Of a stretch of 64,000 nucleotides of DNA, positions 33,771-45,057 are shown in pieces. The first letter of the stretch is position 1. Every line of letters begins with the position of its first letter. Origin of the DNA: Parvularia atlantis (lineage: Eukaryota > Opisthokonta > Rotosphaerida); the NCBI GenBank assembly GCA_943704415.1, contig CALSCO010002368.1, forward strand, positions 1 to 64,000, read 5' to 3'. The notes beneath the pieces are model-generated. The model saw only the letters and a program-made list of their open reading frames with translations. It ran no database searches and was not told the origin of the DNA. Position numbers and translations under genes: made by a program.

Positions 33771-36297
33771 CTAAGCGAGGCCGTACTGCAGCTGGATCTG
33801 GAAGATCTCCGACTCAACAGACTGCTTTTGCGCGAGCCGCTGCAGCTCTATGTGCGTCAGTGCCTCGCCGCCGTGCGAACGGCGCTCGAGCTCGCGGATC
33901 TGGTCCCGCCGGCGCGTCAGCACGCTCAGACGCTCGAGCGTCTCGTCCGGTATCCCGCCGGGCCCGTGCAGCGTCGGCCGCGGCCGTGCCTCCGACGGTG
34001 CGGCGACGTGCGCCCACGACACGGGCCGTGCAGGCGCGGGCGCGGGCGCGGGCATCGGTACGGGTGCGGGCGCAGCGTACGCGGCTGGCGCGGCGTGCAG
34101 GTGCGGCGGCGGGCGCGCAAACATCGCGGGCGCTCCTGCGGCCGGGCGACCGTTGGCGACGAGGACGGGCGCGTAGTAGGCGCCGGGGGCAGCTGCGGCG
34201 GGCGTGTACGTCGTCCCGGCGCCGAGCGCCGCCTGCAGCCCAAGCATCGACGCAAACTGCTGCTGGTGTTGCTGCTGCTGCATGGGTGCTGGCGCGTGCG
34301 AGGCCGCGGGCCGAAAGGCCGACGGTGCTGGCCGCGGTGTGCTGTAGGCCGGAACGGGTGCAGGCGCCGCGTAGACCGGGGCAGCCGCCGGTGGCCGCGC
34401 CGCATAGGCTGGTGCGGCGGTCGCCGGCACCGTCTGCCACTGCGACGCCGGCGCGGCGGATGCGGTCGCGGGCCGCAGGAACTGGTCCTCGCTCTCCTCT
34501 GTGTTGCCGTAGTCGAGGTACGTCACGACGTAGCGCCCGCTGCCGAGCACCTTGTCGATGCGCGCGCGGTACCACTGGTTGTCCTCGGAGAATTGGCCCT
34601 CGCATACGTCGCCAGCCTTCCAGCGTGACAACGGCGCAGCAGCCGGTGCCGGCGCGGGTGCCGGCGCGGTCGTGCGCGGCCGCAGGAAACGCTCATCACG
34701 CTCCTCCGCGTTGCCGTAGTCGAGGTAGGTCACAAAGTAGCGTCCCCCGTCCAAGACCTTGTCGATGCGCGCGCGGTACCACCCGAGATCCTCCGAGAAC
34801 CGGCCCTCGCACACGTCGCCCACCTGCCACCGCGACGCCGGCGCGGCGGACGCGGTCGCGGGCCGCAGGAACTGGTCCTCGCTCTCCTCTGTGTTGCCGT
34901 AGTCGAGGTACGTCACGACGTAGCGCCCGCTGCCGAGCACCTTGTCGATGCGCGCGCGGTACCACTGGTTGTCCTCGGAGAATTGGCCCTCGCATACGTC
35001 GCCAGCCTTCCAGCGTGACAACGGCGCAGCAGCCGGTGCGGGCGCCGGAGCAGGTGCGGGTGCGGCTGCTGGTGCGGGCGTAGACACCGCGGCTGAAGCG
35101 CCCGAGCCGAGCGGGCGCAGGAAGCGGTCCTCGCTCTGCTCAGCGTTGCCGTAGTTGACGTATGTGACGATGTACGTGCCGTCCGGGTTAACGGCGTCAA
35201 TTCGCGCGCGGTACCACTCGTTGTCCTCCGAAAACTGCCCCTCGCAGATGTCGCCCACGTGCCAGCGCGTGTGCAGCGGCGGCGAGACTGCGTGCGCGTG
35301 AGCGCGCCGCGCTTACACGAGGGCGCCGCACCAAACGCGCTATCGTCGTCGGCCTCGCTCTTCTTCTCCTTCTTTTTAAGGTGCTTGCGCTGGCTGGCAA
35401 AGCGCACGCGGCGTCAGCGTCCAGCGCGCACGCACGTGCGGCGCACGCACTTCTTCGTCAGCGCCGTCGACCCTTCAAGCTCCTCCCAGCCGGGCGGCAG
35501 CGCCGCGGCGTTGGCCGCGGGCGTAGCAGCCGGCGCCTTGCCGTTGGTTGCGGCCGGCGCGGCCGAGGCGGGCGCCGTGCCGGGCTTGCGGGGCGCGGCC
35601 GAGGCCTGGTCGATGCCGTCGGTGCTGTTGCGCGGCGAGACGTTGGACATGGCGAGGATGTGGCCGGTCTTGGAGTCACACAGCACTGCGACGCGGCGTG
35701 AGCGGTGATGGCAGCGACGGCGGCGACGGCGGCGGCGCAAGGCGCAGCGCACCCAGCCGCGGGCCGTAGCCGTAGTCTATGATCACCTGCTCCTCCTTGC
35801 GGTCGGCCGGCTGGCCGCGCCGAGTTCAGCAGGGGCAGGGGGCGCGTCGCCGCCAACGCCACCTTGTCGGGGCAGTTGAGCACGTGCGTGGCAAATTCAT
35901 CCCGCGGCAGCCAGTGTATCTCGTTGTACTTGCGGCGCGGTGAGCCGTCAGCGTCTGCGGTGTGGGCGAAGGGCGCGCGCGCACCGGGCAGCACTGGTAC
36001 TTCTCCATGTTGGTGCGCTGTCGTCGCCGCCCGCGCGCGCTCAGCCCGCCACCGCCACGTCAGCGACCGCGCCGCACGCACCATGCGGCACTGGTAGATA
36101 TGCCACTGCAGGCGCTCCTTGGGCATGTAGTGGTTCTTGTCGAACTAGCGAGGGCGCCACGCGGCGCACAACGCGGCTGGTCACGCTTCGTCCGCGTCCG
36201 CACCCGCACGCACGGGGCAGAAGACCCAGTTGTCGGCCTCGTCCGCCGTGCGCGGCGCCGGGTGGTTGAACGTCTCGTCCTCAAAGCCCCCCGTCAT
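33771..36297 (-). CDS. Double CHHC zinc-finger / four-Tudor fusion protein
   Basis: Putative RNA-pathway factor. The ATG at 36297 opens MTGGFEDETFNHPAPRTADE. CHHC finger 1 uses C27, H33, H43 and C47 (CPFDKNHYMPK...); finger 2 uses C59, H65, H75 and C79. Both have the C-x5-H-x9-H-x3-C spacing of GTSF1, U11-48K and TRM13. A basic TKNQRKHLKKKEKK segment follows. A phase-1 intron then joins FV to SPPLHTRWHVGDICEG, the first of four SMN-type Tudor domains (pattern GD-C-G-FSED-WYRARI...VTY-DYGN-EE). A Pro/Ala-rich linker leads to a C-terminal helix ending QLQYGLA. Seven introns were traced with consistent phase, so the fusion is directly supported. In animals GTSF1 acts with Piwi proteins, U11-48K reads minor-intron 5' splice sites, and Tudor domains bind methylarginine. 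A piRNA-like or snRNP role is inferred. Confidence 0.82.
34443..35039 (-). repeat. Near-identical 207 bp direct repeat covering Tudor domains 2 and 4
   Basis: The segment 34443-34649 recurs at 34833-35039, 390 nt apart, with one difference seen by eye. Each copy encodes one Tudor domain plus its alanine-rich flank. Third-codon positions are also identical, so the duplication or a conversion event is recent. Confidence 0.85.
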
Positions 36298-36441
36298 GGT
36301 GCGAGGCGCAGGTTGGCGCCTTTTCTCGAGGGCAAACGGTGTGGCTGGCCGAGCTGATTGCCAGCATGGTCGCTTTGCTGACAAAGGTGACGCGCTGCTG
36401 GACGCTGACGCGGCGCCGTCTCGGCAGAGCGTTCGGGGGCC

Positions 36442-37817
36442 ATGGCGCACAACTCGTGGTCGACGTCGGTCTCGCAGAAGGCACGGCGCAGCGCGGCGGC
36501 AAGTGGTGGCACGGCGGCTCACATTGTGTGCACGCACACAGGGCGAGTACGTCCGCAAGGACTCGGTCTTCCGTGACTTTGTCCGCGCCGACGGCAGCAC
36601 GCCCTTCGCGCCCGAGGCCGGCCGCTACCACCTCTACGTCTCGCTCGCGTGCCCCTGGGCGTGCCGCACGCTGGCAGTACGCGAGCTCAAGGTAGCCGGC
36701 TCCCCTCTTGCGCGTGCGGACGGTCGCCAACGCCGGACGCGACGCAGGGCCTGCAGGACGCGATCAGCGTCACCGTTGTCGACTGGCTGCTCGAGGCGGG
36801 CGGCTGGAAGTTCACGGACCAAAAGGCAGGCTGCTCGCTCGACCCGATCTTTGGCGAGCAGTACCTGCGCGCGGTGCGCCGCGAGACGCCGTGGAAGGGC
36901 GCACACCGTGACACCGAGGCCGACCGTCGCGACAGATCTACACGCACGCCGACCCCAACTACGCCGGCAACATCACCGTGCCCGTGCTGTTTGACCGCAA
37001 GCACATGACGATCGTCAACAACGAGAGCTCCGAGGCTCGCGCGCGTCCCGTCTGCCGCCCGCCGTCGCGGCTCACACCGGCCGCACGCAGATCATCCGCA
37101 TGCTCAACTCGGAGTTCAATGCCATCGCCAAGAACCCGACGCTCGACCTGTACCCGGCAGCGCTGCGCGACAACATCGACGCGGTTAACGAGTGGGTCTA
37201 CCCGTCGATCAACAACGGCGTCTACCGCTGCGGCTTTGCGCGCTCGCAGGAGGCCTACGACGAAGCCTTCACGCAGCTCTTTGCGTCGCTCGACCGCGTC
37301 GAGGGCATCCTCGGGCGCCAGCGCTACCTCGCGGGCAACCAGCTGACCGAGGCCGACGTGCGCCTGTTCACGACGCTTATCCGCTTCGACGCGGTCTACG
37401 TCCTGGTGCGCCCCGCGCGCCTGCTGCTGCAAGCCGGTGCACTGAACGTGCCGGTGCGTCTGCAGCACTTCAAGTGCAACCAGCGCCGCATCCAGGACTA
37501 CCCGAACATGCAGAACTACCTCAAGGAGCTGTACCAGATGGATGCGTTCCGCTGCACAGTGCGCCTCGCTCGCGCACGATCCGGCTCGCTGACCGGCTGG
37601 CCGCGCGATAACAGGTTGACTTTGAGCACATCAAGAACGTGCGTGCACGCGCGCACAGCGCCGGCCGCGGCTGACCCCCCACACGCCCGCGCCCGCGCCC
37701 CGCGCCCCGCAGCACTACATGCAGTCGCACAAGCACATCAACCCCGCGGGCATCGTCGCGCGCGGCCCGCTGCTCGACCTCGACTCGCCGCACGACCGCA
37801 CAAAGTTCGCTTCGTGA
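36442..37817 (+). CDS. Glutathionyl-hydroquinone reductase (ECM4/Xi-class GST)
   Basis: Reduces glutathionyl-hydroquinones to hydroquinones using a catalytic cysteine. Conserved elements are GEYVRKDSVFRDFV, GRYHLYVSLACPWACRTL (CPWA holds the nucleophile), the VPVLFDRKHMTIVNNESSE glutathione site, then NEWVYPSINNGVYRCGFARS, LGRQRYLAGNQLTEADVRLF and QRRIQDYPNMQNYL. The terminal exon carries YMQSHKHINPAGI(V)ARGP, the conserved family end. The start is inferred: an ATG at 36442 gives MAHNSWSTS, joined by a 73 nt intron beginning GTCTCG to GEYVRK, preserving phase. A longer frame from an ATG at 36296 is possible but less like the family. About six introns. Confidence 0.88.
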
Positions 37818-37951
37818 CACGTCTGTTGTTCAGAGGTCGCGCCCGGAATAGCAAACTTGACGTCATCGAAGTTATTTTCGTGCCGCGTCCTCGCTCGCTC
37901 GCGCCCGCCACGCCCGCCACCCGCCGCCCGCCCGCCGCGCACCCCGCCGTC

Positions 37952-40010
37952 ATGGGCCGCAAGAAAATCCACATCAGCTACATCCAAAACGACCGGCACC
38001 GCCAGGCGCGCGCGCGGCGCGGTTTCGCCGTGGCGCTCGTCTTGACGTTTGGCGTGGGTGACCGCGCAGGTCACGTTCACCAAGCGCAAGTTTGGCCTGC
38101 TCAAGAAGGCGTTCGAGCTGAGCGTGCTGTGCGACTGCGAGATCGCCGTCGTCATCTTCACCGCCAGCAACAAGCTGTTCGAGTATGGCTCGTCCGACGT
38201 CAACAAGGTCATGCAGCGCTGGCAGAAGTACACTGACGCCCGCGAGACGCGCACCAACCGCGACGCCGACTACGTGCGTGGCCTTCGTCTGCGCCGCGGC
38301 CCTGTGCCGCGTGGCTGAGCACGCGCACGCGCCAGTTCATGTCGAGGAAGACGACCAAGGAGACGCGCTCCGACGCCGAGAGCGAGAGCGAGGACGAGGT
38401 GCGGCCGCGCGCGCCATCGGCCCTCTCGCTCACGGGCGCCGCGTCGCAGGCCCCGCCCACGCTCACGTCGCCCAACACGGAGCAGCGCCTGCAAAAGATT
38501 AACAAGGCCTACGCCGAGACGGTCGGCAAGACGGCGATGGCGCGCACGGGCGGCAGTGTGCGTGCTGCGTTCGGCCCGCCCGTGCGCTGCCCTCACCGCC
38601 ACCGTTGTGCCGTCAGCGCGCGCAGGCGCCCAAGCTGAACGTCAGCCTCGATGCGGCCTCGACCGCCGGCGCCGGCTCATCGAGGCGCTCGCCGGGCAAG
38701 GCCGCCGCTGCCGCCGCCGCAGCAGCAGCAGCCGCCGCAGCAGCAGCCGCAGAGGACTCGTCGCCCTCGCCCACGTCGGCCGGCATAACCACGCGCTCGT
38801 TCAACGCGGCCACGTCGCCGCCCGGCCGGACACGCGCGGGCTCGGCGGCCGACGCGCAGAGCGGCCGCACGGCGTCGAGCGGCAGCGCCAGCGGCTCCAA
38901 CTCGAAAAAGCCGCCGCACCTGCGCGTGATGATCCCAGACGACGGCAAGCCGCCGGCGTCGACCGCCGCGCCGCCGCACATGCCCATGGCGATGCACATG
39001 GCCGGCGGTGCCTACTATGCCGCGCCCGGCCCCGGTGGCGCGATCATGGTCAAGGCTGAGCACATGGCGGGCATGATTGCCATGCAGCAGCGCGCCGCGG
39101 CTGGGATCCCCGACGGCCTCATCAGCGAGGCGGCCGGGGCAGAGGGTGCGTCAGCGCCTCACCGCGCGGCATTGCGTGGCGCTCACGGCCGCGCCGCAGC
39201 GATGATGGCCATGGCTATGGGCGGCAAGAGCGCCACTGAGCCCGGCGCGACGTCAGCCGCAACGGTGATGGGCAACATGCCGCTGTACGCGATGGTGCGT
39301 GCACCAGGCATAGCGTGCGCGCGCGAGTGAACTCACGACGCCGCCACGCAGAACGGCAGCAACGGGTACACGCCCATCGGCTTCGCGTACCCGAACGGGA
39401 CCTTTGTCAACCTGCAGGGAGGCACGGTGCGCGTGTTGCTGCGCCTGCCTGCCGCTTGGCAATTGACCTTCGCAATGTGTGTGCGCAGCCATTGCGCCCC
39501 AACATCGCCTTCTTCTCGCCCACGACGCAGCAGTTCATGCAGTACGGCGACGTGAGCTTCCCGCCGCCGCAGGAGAACCACGTGCAGTCGCCGCTCTTCC
39601 TCATCCCAAACACGACCGGCACGCCCGTCGCGCCCACGAGCGCGTACTGGTGTGGCTGCACATGGGCTGCGGCGCGCGTCGCTGACGTCGGACGGACCAC
39701 GCCAGGCTGCCGCCCTCGCCAAAGCAGGGGCAGTTCCCGCAGAACACGACCGGCGAGGGACAAGGCGACCCCGCCAACGGTGCGAGTGCACGCCCTGCTT
39801 GTCGTGCCGCTGACGATCGCCGCACACGCAGGCGCGCCAAGGCCGGGCGCCAGCGACTCGTCCGGCGACGCGAGCGGCAGCAAGTGCGTTTGTGCTGCTG
39901 CCTGTGCACCGCAGCAACTGACCTGCGTCACCGCTCGCAGACGCGGCGCGGGCGATGGCGGCGAGGCCGATGGCGATGCGATCAAGCGGGCGCGGCGTGA
40001 CGAGACCTGA
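37952..40010 (+). CDS. MEF2/Rlm1-type MADS-box transcription factor
   Basis: DNA-binding regulator. The ATG at 37952 opens [18 protein letters not shown], and exon 2 continues [30 protein letters not shown] and [11 protein letters not shown]. This MADS box with its following segment is the type II (MEF2/Rlm1) kind, beginning directly with MGRKKI. Intron 1 (38006-38069) has a GC donor after CAG; the phase and the fully conserved RQ/VTF junction leave no GT alternative. Downstream are an acidic stretch, poly-Ala runs, and Met/Gly-rich low-complexity regions typical of activation domains, ending [10 protein letters not shown] at 40010. In fungi such factors act below MAP kinases in cell-wall stress; that role here is inferred. 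The gene follows the GHR gene by 134 nt. Confidence 0.88.
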
Positions 40011-40103
40011 CGACTGCTTCTGCAACTGGTTATCTGCGCACGTTGTACCTTTGGCCGCGTCCTACTTCTTCAGCGAAAAGAAACACAAGAAAGCATGTCA
40101 GAG

Positions 40104-43100
40104 TCACAGGCTGATCAGCTTGGAGTGCAGCAGCGTCGCACACTCCTTTGCCACGCGCGCGAGCTTGACGGCCGCGTTGACCATCGCCTGGGCGCGTGCG
40201 ATCGCTGTGTGAGCGCGCGCTGCGATGCGTGTGGTGGTGCGCGGCCGCACCTGCACAGTCTCCTGGTTGTTGACACGCGAGGCCGTATTGGCCGTCTGCA
40301 CGAGCATCGTGATGGCGTCGGCGAGCTGCATCAGCGAAAAGTTGAGGTTCTGCTTGAGCGTGAAGTCCGTGGTCGACGTCACGACCGTGCTCAGGAACGT
40401 GCGGATCTGCGACACGATCGCGATGACCGACCCCGCGGCTGCACGCGCGCACACGGTGTGAGACGCCAGTTGGATCACGTGCGACGGTGCCCACGCACCC
40501 TCCTGGTACTGCGTGTTCATCGCGCCCTTGGCCACGGACGCGAGGTACTTGATCGACCCGGTCAGCGCCTCCATCAGCTCGTCGAGCGATTTCTGCCCGC
40601 GTGCGCACGTCAACACCCGTGCTCGCCAACGGCACACGCGCGCCTGCGCACCGTCCACGTCTCGTACATCGCGCGCATCGGGTCCTCAAAGCCAAACAGC
40701 TGCGCCGCGTTGGCCGTGATAAAGTCGACGAGGTCGTACTTGGCAATGAGCGCGTCCGAGGCAATCTGTCCGCGCATGCGCGCGCTTCGTCAGCACACAG
40801 ACAGGAGCGCGCGCATGCGGCCACACGCACCTTCTCCAGCTGCACAATCAGGTGCACGCGCGGCGCCGCCGCCTCAATTGCCGTCGCCAGCGGCTTGGCC
40901 GAGATCAGCAGCGCCTTGAGCGCGGCCGACAGCGCCGACATGTACGTCGACAGCTTGGCCTTGAGCACGACCGACTCGTCCGCGGCCGCGGCGATCGTGA
41001 GGAGGTCGCGCACGGCCGTCGTCGCGTTCTTCATCCCGCCTACAAAGTCGTCCAGCCGGCCCTCGCGCGCCGTGTCCAGTAGCGAGCCGAAGACCGCGTC
41101 GATTTTGCCCGACAGCTCCTGCGTCGTCGCCTCGACGTCGCCCTTGGTCTTGAGCTTGCTTGCGTCGAACGACGCCATTGGTGCCGCGACCGGTGCCGGC
41201 GCCGGCGCCGGAGCAGGGGCGGGCACGGGTGCGACCGCGGCGGCGGGCGGCTTGCCGGCCACGGCGGGCGCGGGCGAGCTGTTGGCCTTGGCGGCCTGGC
41301 GGGCGGCGGCCGCGGCCGCGATGACCGGCGCGACCGGCGGCGGCGTGCTGCTCGGCACTTGCGGCAGGGACAGTGTGTCGATCAGGTTCGAGATTGGCCG
41401 GTGCGCCTTGTCGAGGCTCGGCGGCAAGATCGGCGGCGGCAGGTTGGGTGGCGGCAGGCTGACTGGCGGCGGCGGGCGGGCGGGCATGCCGGCCGGGAGG
41501 ATCGGCGGCGGCAGCTTGGAGACGGGCGCGGGGACTGCAGCCGGAGCGCGTGCGGGTGCGCGTGTTGGTGCCGGTGCCGGTGCAGGTGCGGGTGCGGGCG
41601 CCGGGGCCGGCTCGGGCTTCTTGGCGGCGACGACGGCTGCCGGTGGCGCCTTGACGGCGACCGGCGGCGGCGGCGAGGGCTTGGCCGCCGGCGGCTTGGC
41701 TGCCGTGGCGGGTGCGGGCGCGGGCGCGGCAGGCTTGGGCTCGTCGACGGGCGCCGAGGCGGACATGCTCTCGAGGGCGAACTCGAGAGCCTGACGCTCG
41801 AGGTCCATCTGGCGCTCGAGTTCGGCGAACGCGCGCTGCGTCTCAAGGTCCTCGTTGCGGTTCTGCTCCTGGGCCAGCTTGGCCTCGGCCTCCATCAGCT
41901 GCTTGCGCATCTCCATCTTCTTGCGCTCTTCCTCTTCGGCCGCGCGCTGCGCTTCCTGCTGGCGCTGGACCTTTTCGAGGCGCGCCTTCTCCTCGGCCAT
42001 CTTGCGCTCCATCTCGGCGAGCTGCGGCGGCGCGGCAGTCAGCACAAGCGCACAGCCAGCGCGCGTTGCACACCTTGCGCTCCATCTCGGCCTTCTCGGT
42101 CGCGGCCTTGACCTCCTTCTCGCGCGCGGCCATGGCCTCCTTCTCCTTGCGGATGCGCTCGGCCTCGGCCGCCAGGGCCGCCTCAAGCTTGCGCTTCTCC
42201 TCGGCCTCGCGCTCGGCCTGCTCGCGCATGCGCTTCTGCTGCTCCTCCATCTCGCGCATGCGCTCCTGCCGCAGCCGCTCCTCCTGCTCGCGCTTCTCCC
42301 GCTCCTCCCGCTCGAGCCGCTCTGCGCGCGCGCGCTCGGCCGCCAGCCGCTCCTCGAGCTCGCGCAGCTTGGCCTCCATCGCGCGCTTTTCCTCTGCCTC
42401 GCGCTGTGCGAGCTCCTGCTGCCGGCGCGCCTCGGCCTCGCGGCGCTGCTGGTCCTCCATCTTGGCCAGGGCCGCGGCGGCCTCGGCGGCGGCCTTGCGC
42501 TCGGCCTCCTCGCGCTCTGCACGCTGGCGGGCCTCGATCGCGCGTGCCTCGGCCTCGAGCCGCTCGCGCTCTTTGCGTCGCTCCTCGGCCTCGCGCTGCA
42601 TCTGCTCCGCGCGCCGCTTCTCCTGCTCGAGGCGTTCCTGCGTCTCGCGCAGCATCATCTCCAGACGCTTCTTCTCCTCCTCCTCGCGGCGTGCGCGCTC
42701 GCGTGCCTCAGCCTCGAGGTCTTGGATCGCCGCCGCAGCCGCCGCAGCCGCCTGCTGGACGCTCGGCGGTGGGGCGACGATGTGCGCGCCGGCCGCACCG
42801 GGCGCGGGCGGCAGCGCCTCGATGGGCTTGGCGGGTGTCTTGGACGCCGCAGCCGCAGCCGCGCCGGGCGCTGTCGGTGCGGGCATGCGGCCCTTGAAGG
42901 CGAGCGTGGCCGGCTTGTCGCTCGCGGGCGCCGGGGCCGTGAGGTCGAGCACGGACGACGCCGGCGACGACGTGCCGATGGTCGGCGAGGGCGCCGACGC
43001 CGCCGAGCTGAGCGACGCGTCCGAGCCCGAGCGGGTCGCGCGCGGCTGGCCCGGGTAGATGTCCTCGCCGGGGCCAAACTCGATATCGGCGATGGTCCAG

Positions 43101-44240
43101 GCGCGCTCGAACGTGTTTGGGTTGTAGAGGTAGTCCTTGCTGTTGGGCGTCTTGGTCCAGCGCCACGGCCGCGGCGGCACCGGCAGCAGCGGCTTGGGCT
43201 GAGCGCGGGCGCGGTGAGCCATCGCGCGCGGCACGCACGCGCCGCGACGCACGATCACGGCTGGCTTCTCAAACGTCCTGCTGGGCGGCGCGGACGTGGG
43301 CGCGTCGGCGTCCTCGAGCGGCTTAGCGGCTGCGAGCACGTGTGAACGGACTGCGTGGACGCACGTACGCCACGCACTGATCGATTTGCGCCGCTTGAGC
43401 GACACAACGGCCTCGCTTTGCTGCGCCGCGGACGATTCCTGCGGATGCGCGCCCGTCTCAGCGCCGTGGGCGTGCGTGTGCAGGCGGGCCGTGCGCGCAC
43501 CTCCAGCTTGACGTAGCGCGAGGGGAAGTAGCCCTCCTTGCCGTTGAGGAAACCCTTCCACTGGCCGGTCGGGTTCATCTCGAGGATGGCGATGATGTCG
43601 CCGCGGCGGAAGGGCAGGGCTGCGCGCTCGTCAGGAGGGGGGCCGCCGCGCGAGCCGCCCGCCCGCCCGCACCGTCCTTGTCGTACGCGTTTGGCGTGAA
43701 GTCGAGCAGCGCCTTGGCCGCGAGGATTGTCTCGTCCTCGGTCGGCTCGTTGGTCAGGCCCGACGCCTCGTCCTGTGCGCCGTCGTCCTCGCTGCCGTCG
43801 TCGTCCAGGTCCTCGGTCGAGCCCAAACCGGCGTCGTCACCCGCGGCTGGCGCGGCGCCCGTCGCCGACGCGGCCTGGGGCGGGCCCTCCTCGACGATCT
43901 GGGCATAGTTTGCTGCGACGACGACGGCGTCAGGGCCGACAGCAGCGACAGTGGCCAAGGCGGGAACGGCACACCGGGAAACCAGCCGCCCTGCGCCGGG
44001 CTGCTCACGAGCACGCCCTGCCACCAGCCCGTGTCGAGCCGCTCGTAGACGTAGATCTGCTCGCCCTGCTGGAACGCGAGGCAGTTGGGCGAGCTGCCGT
44101 CAAGGTTGAAGTCGTACAGCGCCTGTGTTTTGTGTTGTTGACGCGTGAAACGACGCTGCGACACGGCTGCCGCGGCGGGCCGGGGCGGGGGGTGGTGTGC
44201 GCGGAGCACGCACCTGCGCGGTGGCCGTGATGGTCGCCAT
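40104..44240 (-). CDS. Double-SH3 coiled-coil scaffold, probably cytoskeletal
   Basis: Probable adaptor at actin or endocytic sites. The ATG at 44240 opens MATITATAQ, then SH3 domain 1 (ALYDFNLDGSS, QGEQIYVYER, GWWQGVL, GGWFP) and, after an acidic linker, SH3 domain 2 (AKALLDFTPN, FRRGDIIAILE, QWKGFLNGKEGYFPSRYV). A Trp-rich segment with WRWTKTPNSKDYLYNPNTF resembles a WW or similar module. Next is about 330 residues of highly charged Glu/Arg/Lys coiled coil (roughly 41800-42750), long proline-rich PPP stretches, and an all-helical C-terminal region of about 270 residues (for example LSGKIDAVFGSLLDTAREGR and NFSLMQLADAITMLVQTAN). No I/LWEQ or talin signature was found in that end, and no ortholog is named. 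About eight introns. Total about 1200 residues. Confidence 0.75.
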
Positions 44241-44597
44241 CGTGTGGGGGCGGCGCCGGGGGGTGGGCGGAGGGCACGCGGCGGTGGCACTGTGGGCGCG
44301 AACGGGTCGGACAGCGCCGCGTGGCTGTTGGTCCAAATGGGCGGCCAATCAGCGCGCGTTACGCCACACGCGTCTGGAGGGGCACCTGAGCGTGCGCTGT
44401 TCTGTGCTCTCTGCGCTCGCGTTCGTGCTCGTGCTCGCGTTCGTGCTCGTGCTCGGGGGGGGGGGGGGGGGCACAAGCGCGAGGACGCCGCGCCTCCGCT
44501 TAGCACCGCGCAGTACCACACTCGTGCAGCTCACGCCTCGCCACCGCCGCGCGCACGCCTCACAGCCGCCCCCCCGCCAGCGCCGCCCGCACGCACG
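44241..44597. promoter_or_regulatory. Divergent spacer with CCAAT box and G run
   Basis: A 357 nt spacer between the SH3 scaffold ATG and the 53-residue gene. It contains CCAAT at 44345-44349 (GGCCAATCAGCG), an imperfect GCTCGTGCTCGCGTTCGTGC repeat from about 44417, and a run of about 16 G at 44455-44470. No gene was seen in it. Confidence 0.5.
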
Positions 44598-44818
44598 ATG
44601 GAGATCGGCAAGAACCTCTACAAGATCCGCTACTTCCTGATCGGCTTCGCGGCCATCGGCACCTTCTTCACGGCCGTGACGCGGTCAAGCTACTACAACG
44701 GTGCGGCGTCTGTCTGCGCTCGTGCTACGCGCGCACGCTCACGCCGCCCTCGCTGCCAGACGCCATCCGCAGCAAGTCGCCATACAAGAACCCGCAGCTC
44801 AAGCACGCGGACCACTGA
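44598..44818 (+). CDS. 53-residue single-pass membrane protein
   Basis: Function not recognised. Two exons, 44598-44700 and 44760-44818, are separated by a 59 nt intron with a GTGCGG donor, a CTCAC branch motif and a CCAG end; phase is kept (AAC G|AC). The protein opens MEIGKNLYKIRYFLIGFAAI, with one hydrophobic helix at about residues 11-29, and ends in a basic, polar tail (SKSPYKNPQLKHADH). Size and layout suit a small organelle-membrane subunit, for example of a mitochondrial complex, but this is a guess. The presence of a proper intron that restores the frame is the main evidence that it is real. Confidence 0.62.
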
Positions 44819-45057
44819 GCGGCGTAAAGAGCGTGCGCGGCGTGAGCGACGGGAGGAAGACCGGCCTGCTGAGGCGTCTGGCGTGTGGCTGGCTGTCGAT
44901 CAAAAGGGACACGTGTGCAGGCGGCGGCCGTGCGGCTCGTGCAGGCAGCGGTGCGGCTTGTGAATCGCAACAAACGACGAGCGTACACGCGCGCACACAG
45001 CGGCGCTCACTGGAACAGAGGGGGGAATATTGCCGGCCGAGCGGCCCCGCACACCCA

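Noticed and set aside
33743-35083. A 446-codon plus-strand open frame across the Tudor region
   Set aside because: It is low-complexity Arg/Ala/Pro output of antisense GC-rich repeats. The minus strand encodes four Tudor domains.
36296-36541. A longer start for the glutathionyl-hydroquinone reductase from the ATG at 36296
   Set aside because: It is possible in frame and would add an arginine-rich leader, but it overlaps the divergent CHHC-Tudor start codon and adds long non-conserved sequence. The MAHNSWSTS start resembles the family better.
40104-41200. Talin/Sla2-type I/LWEQ actin-binding module at the end of the SH3 scaffold
   Set aside because: The region is helical, but none of the I/LWEQ signature blocks were found.
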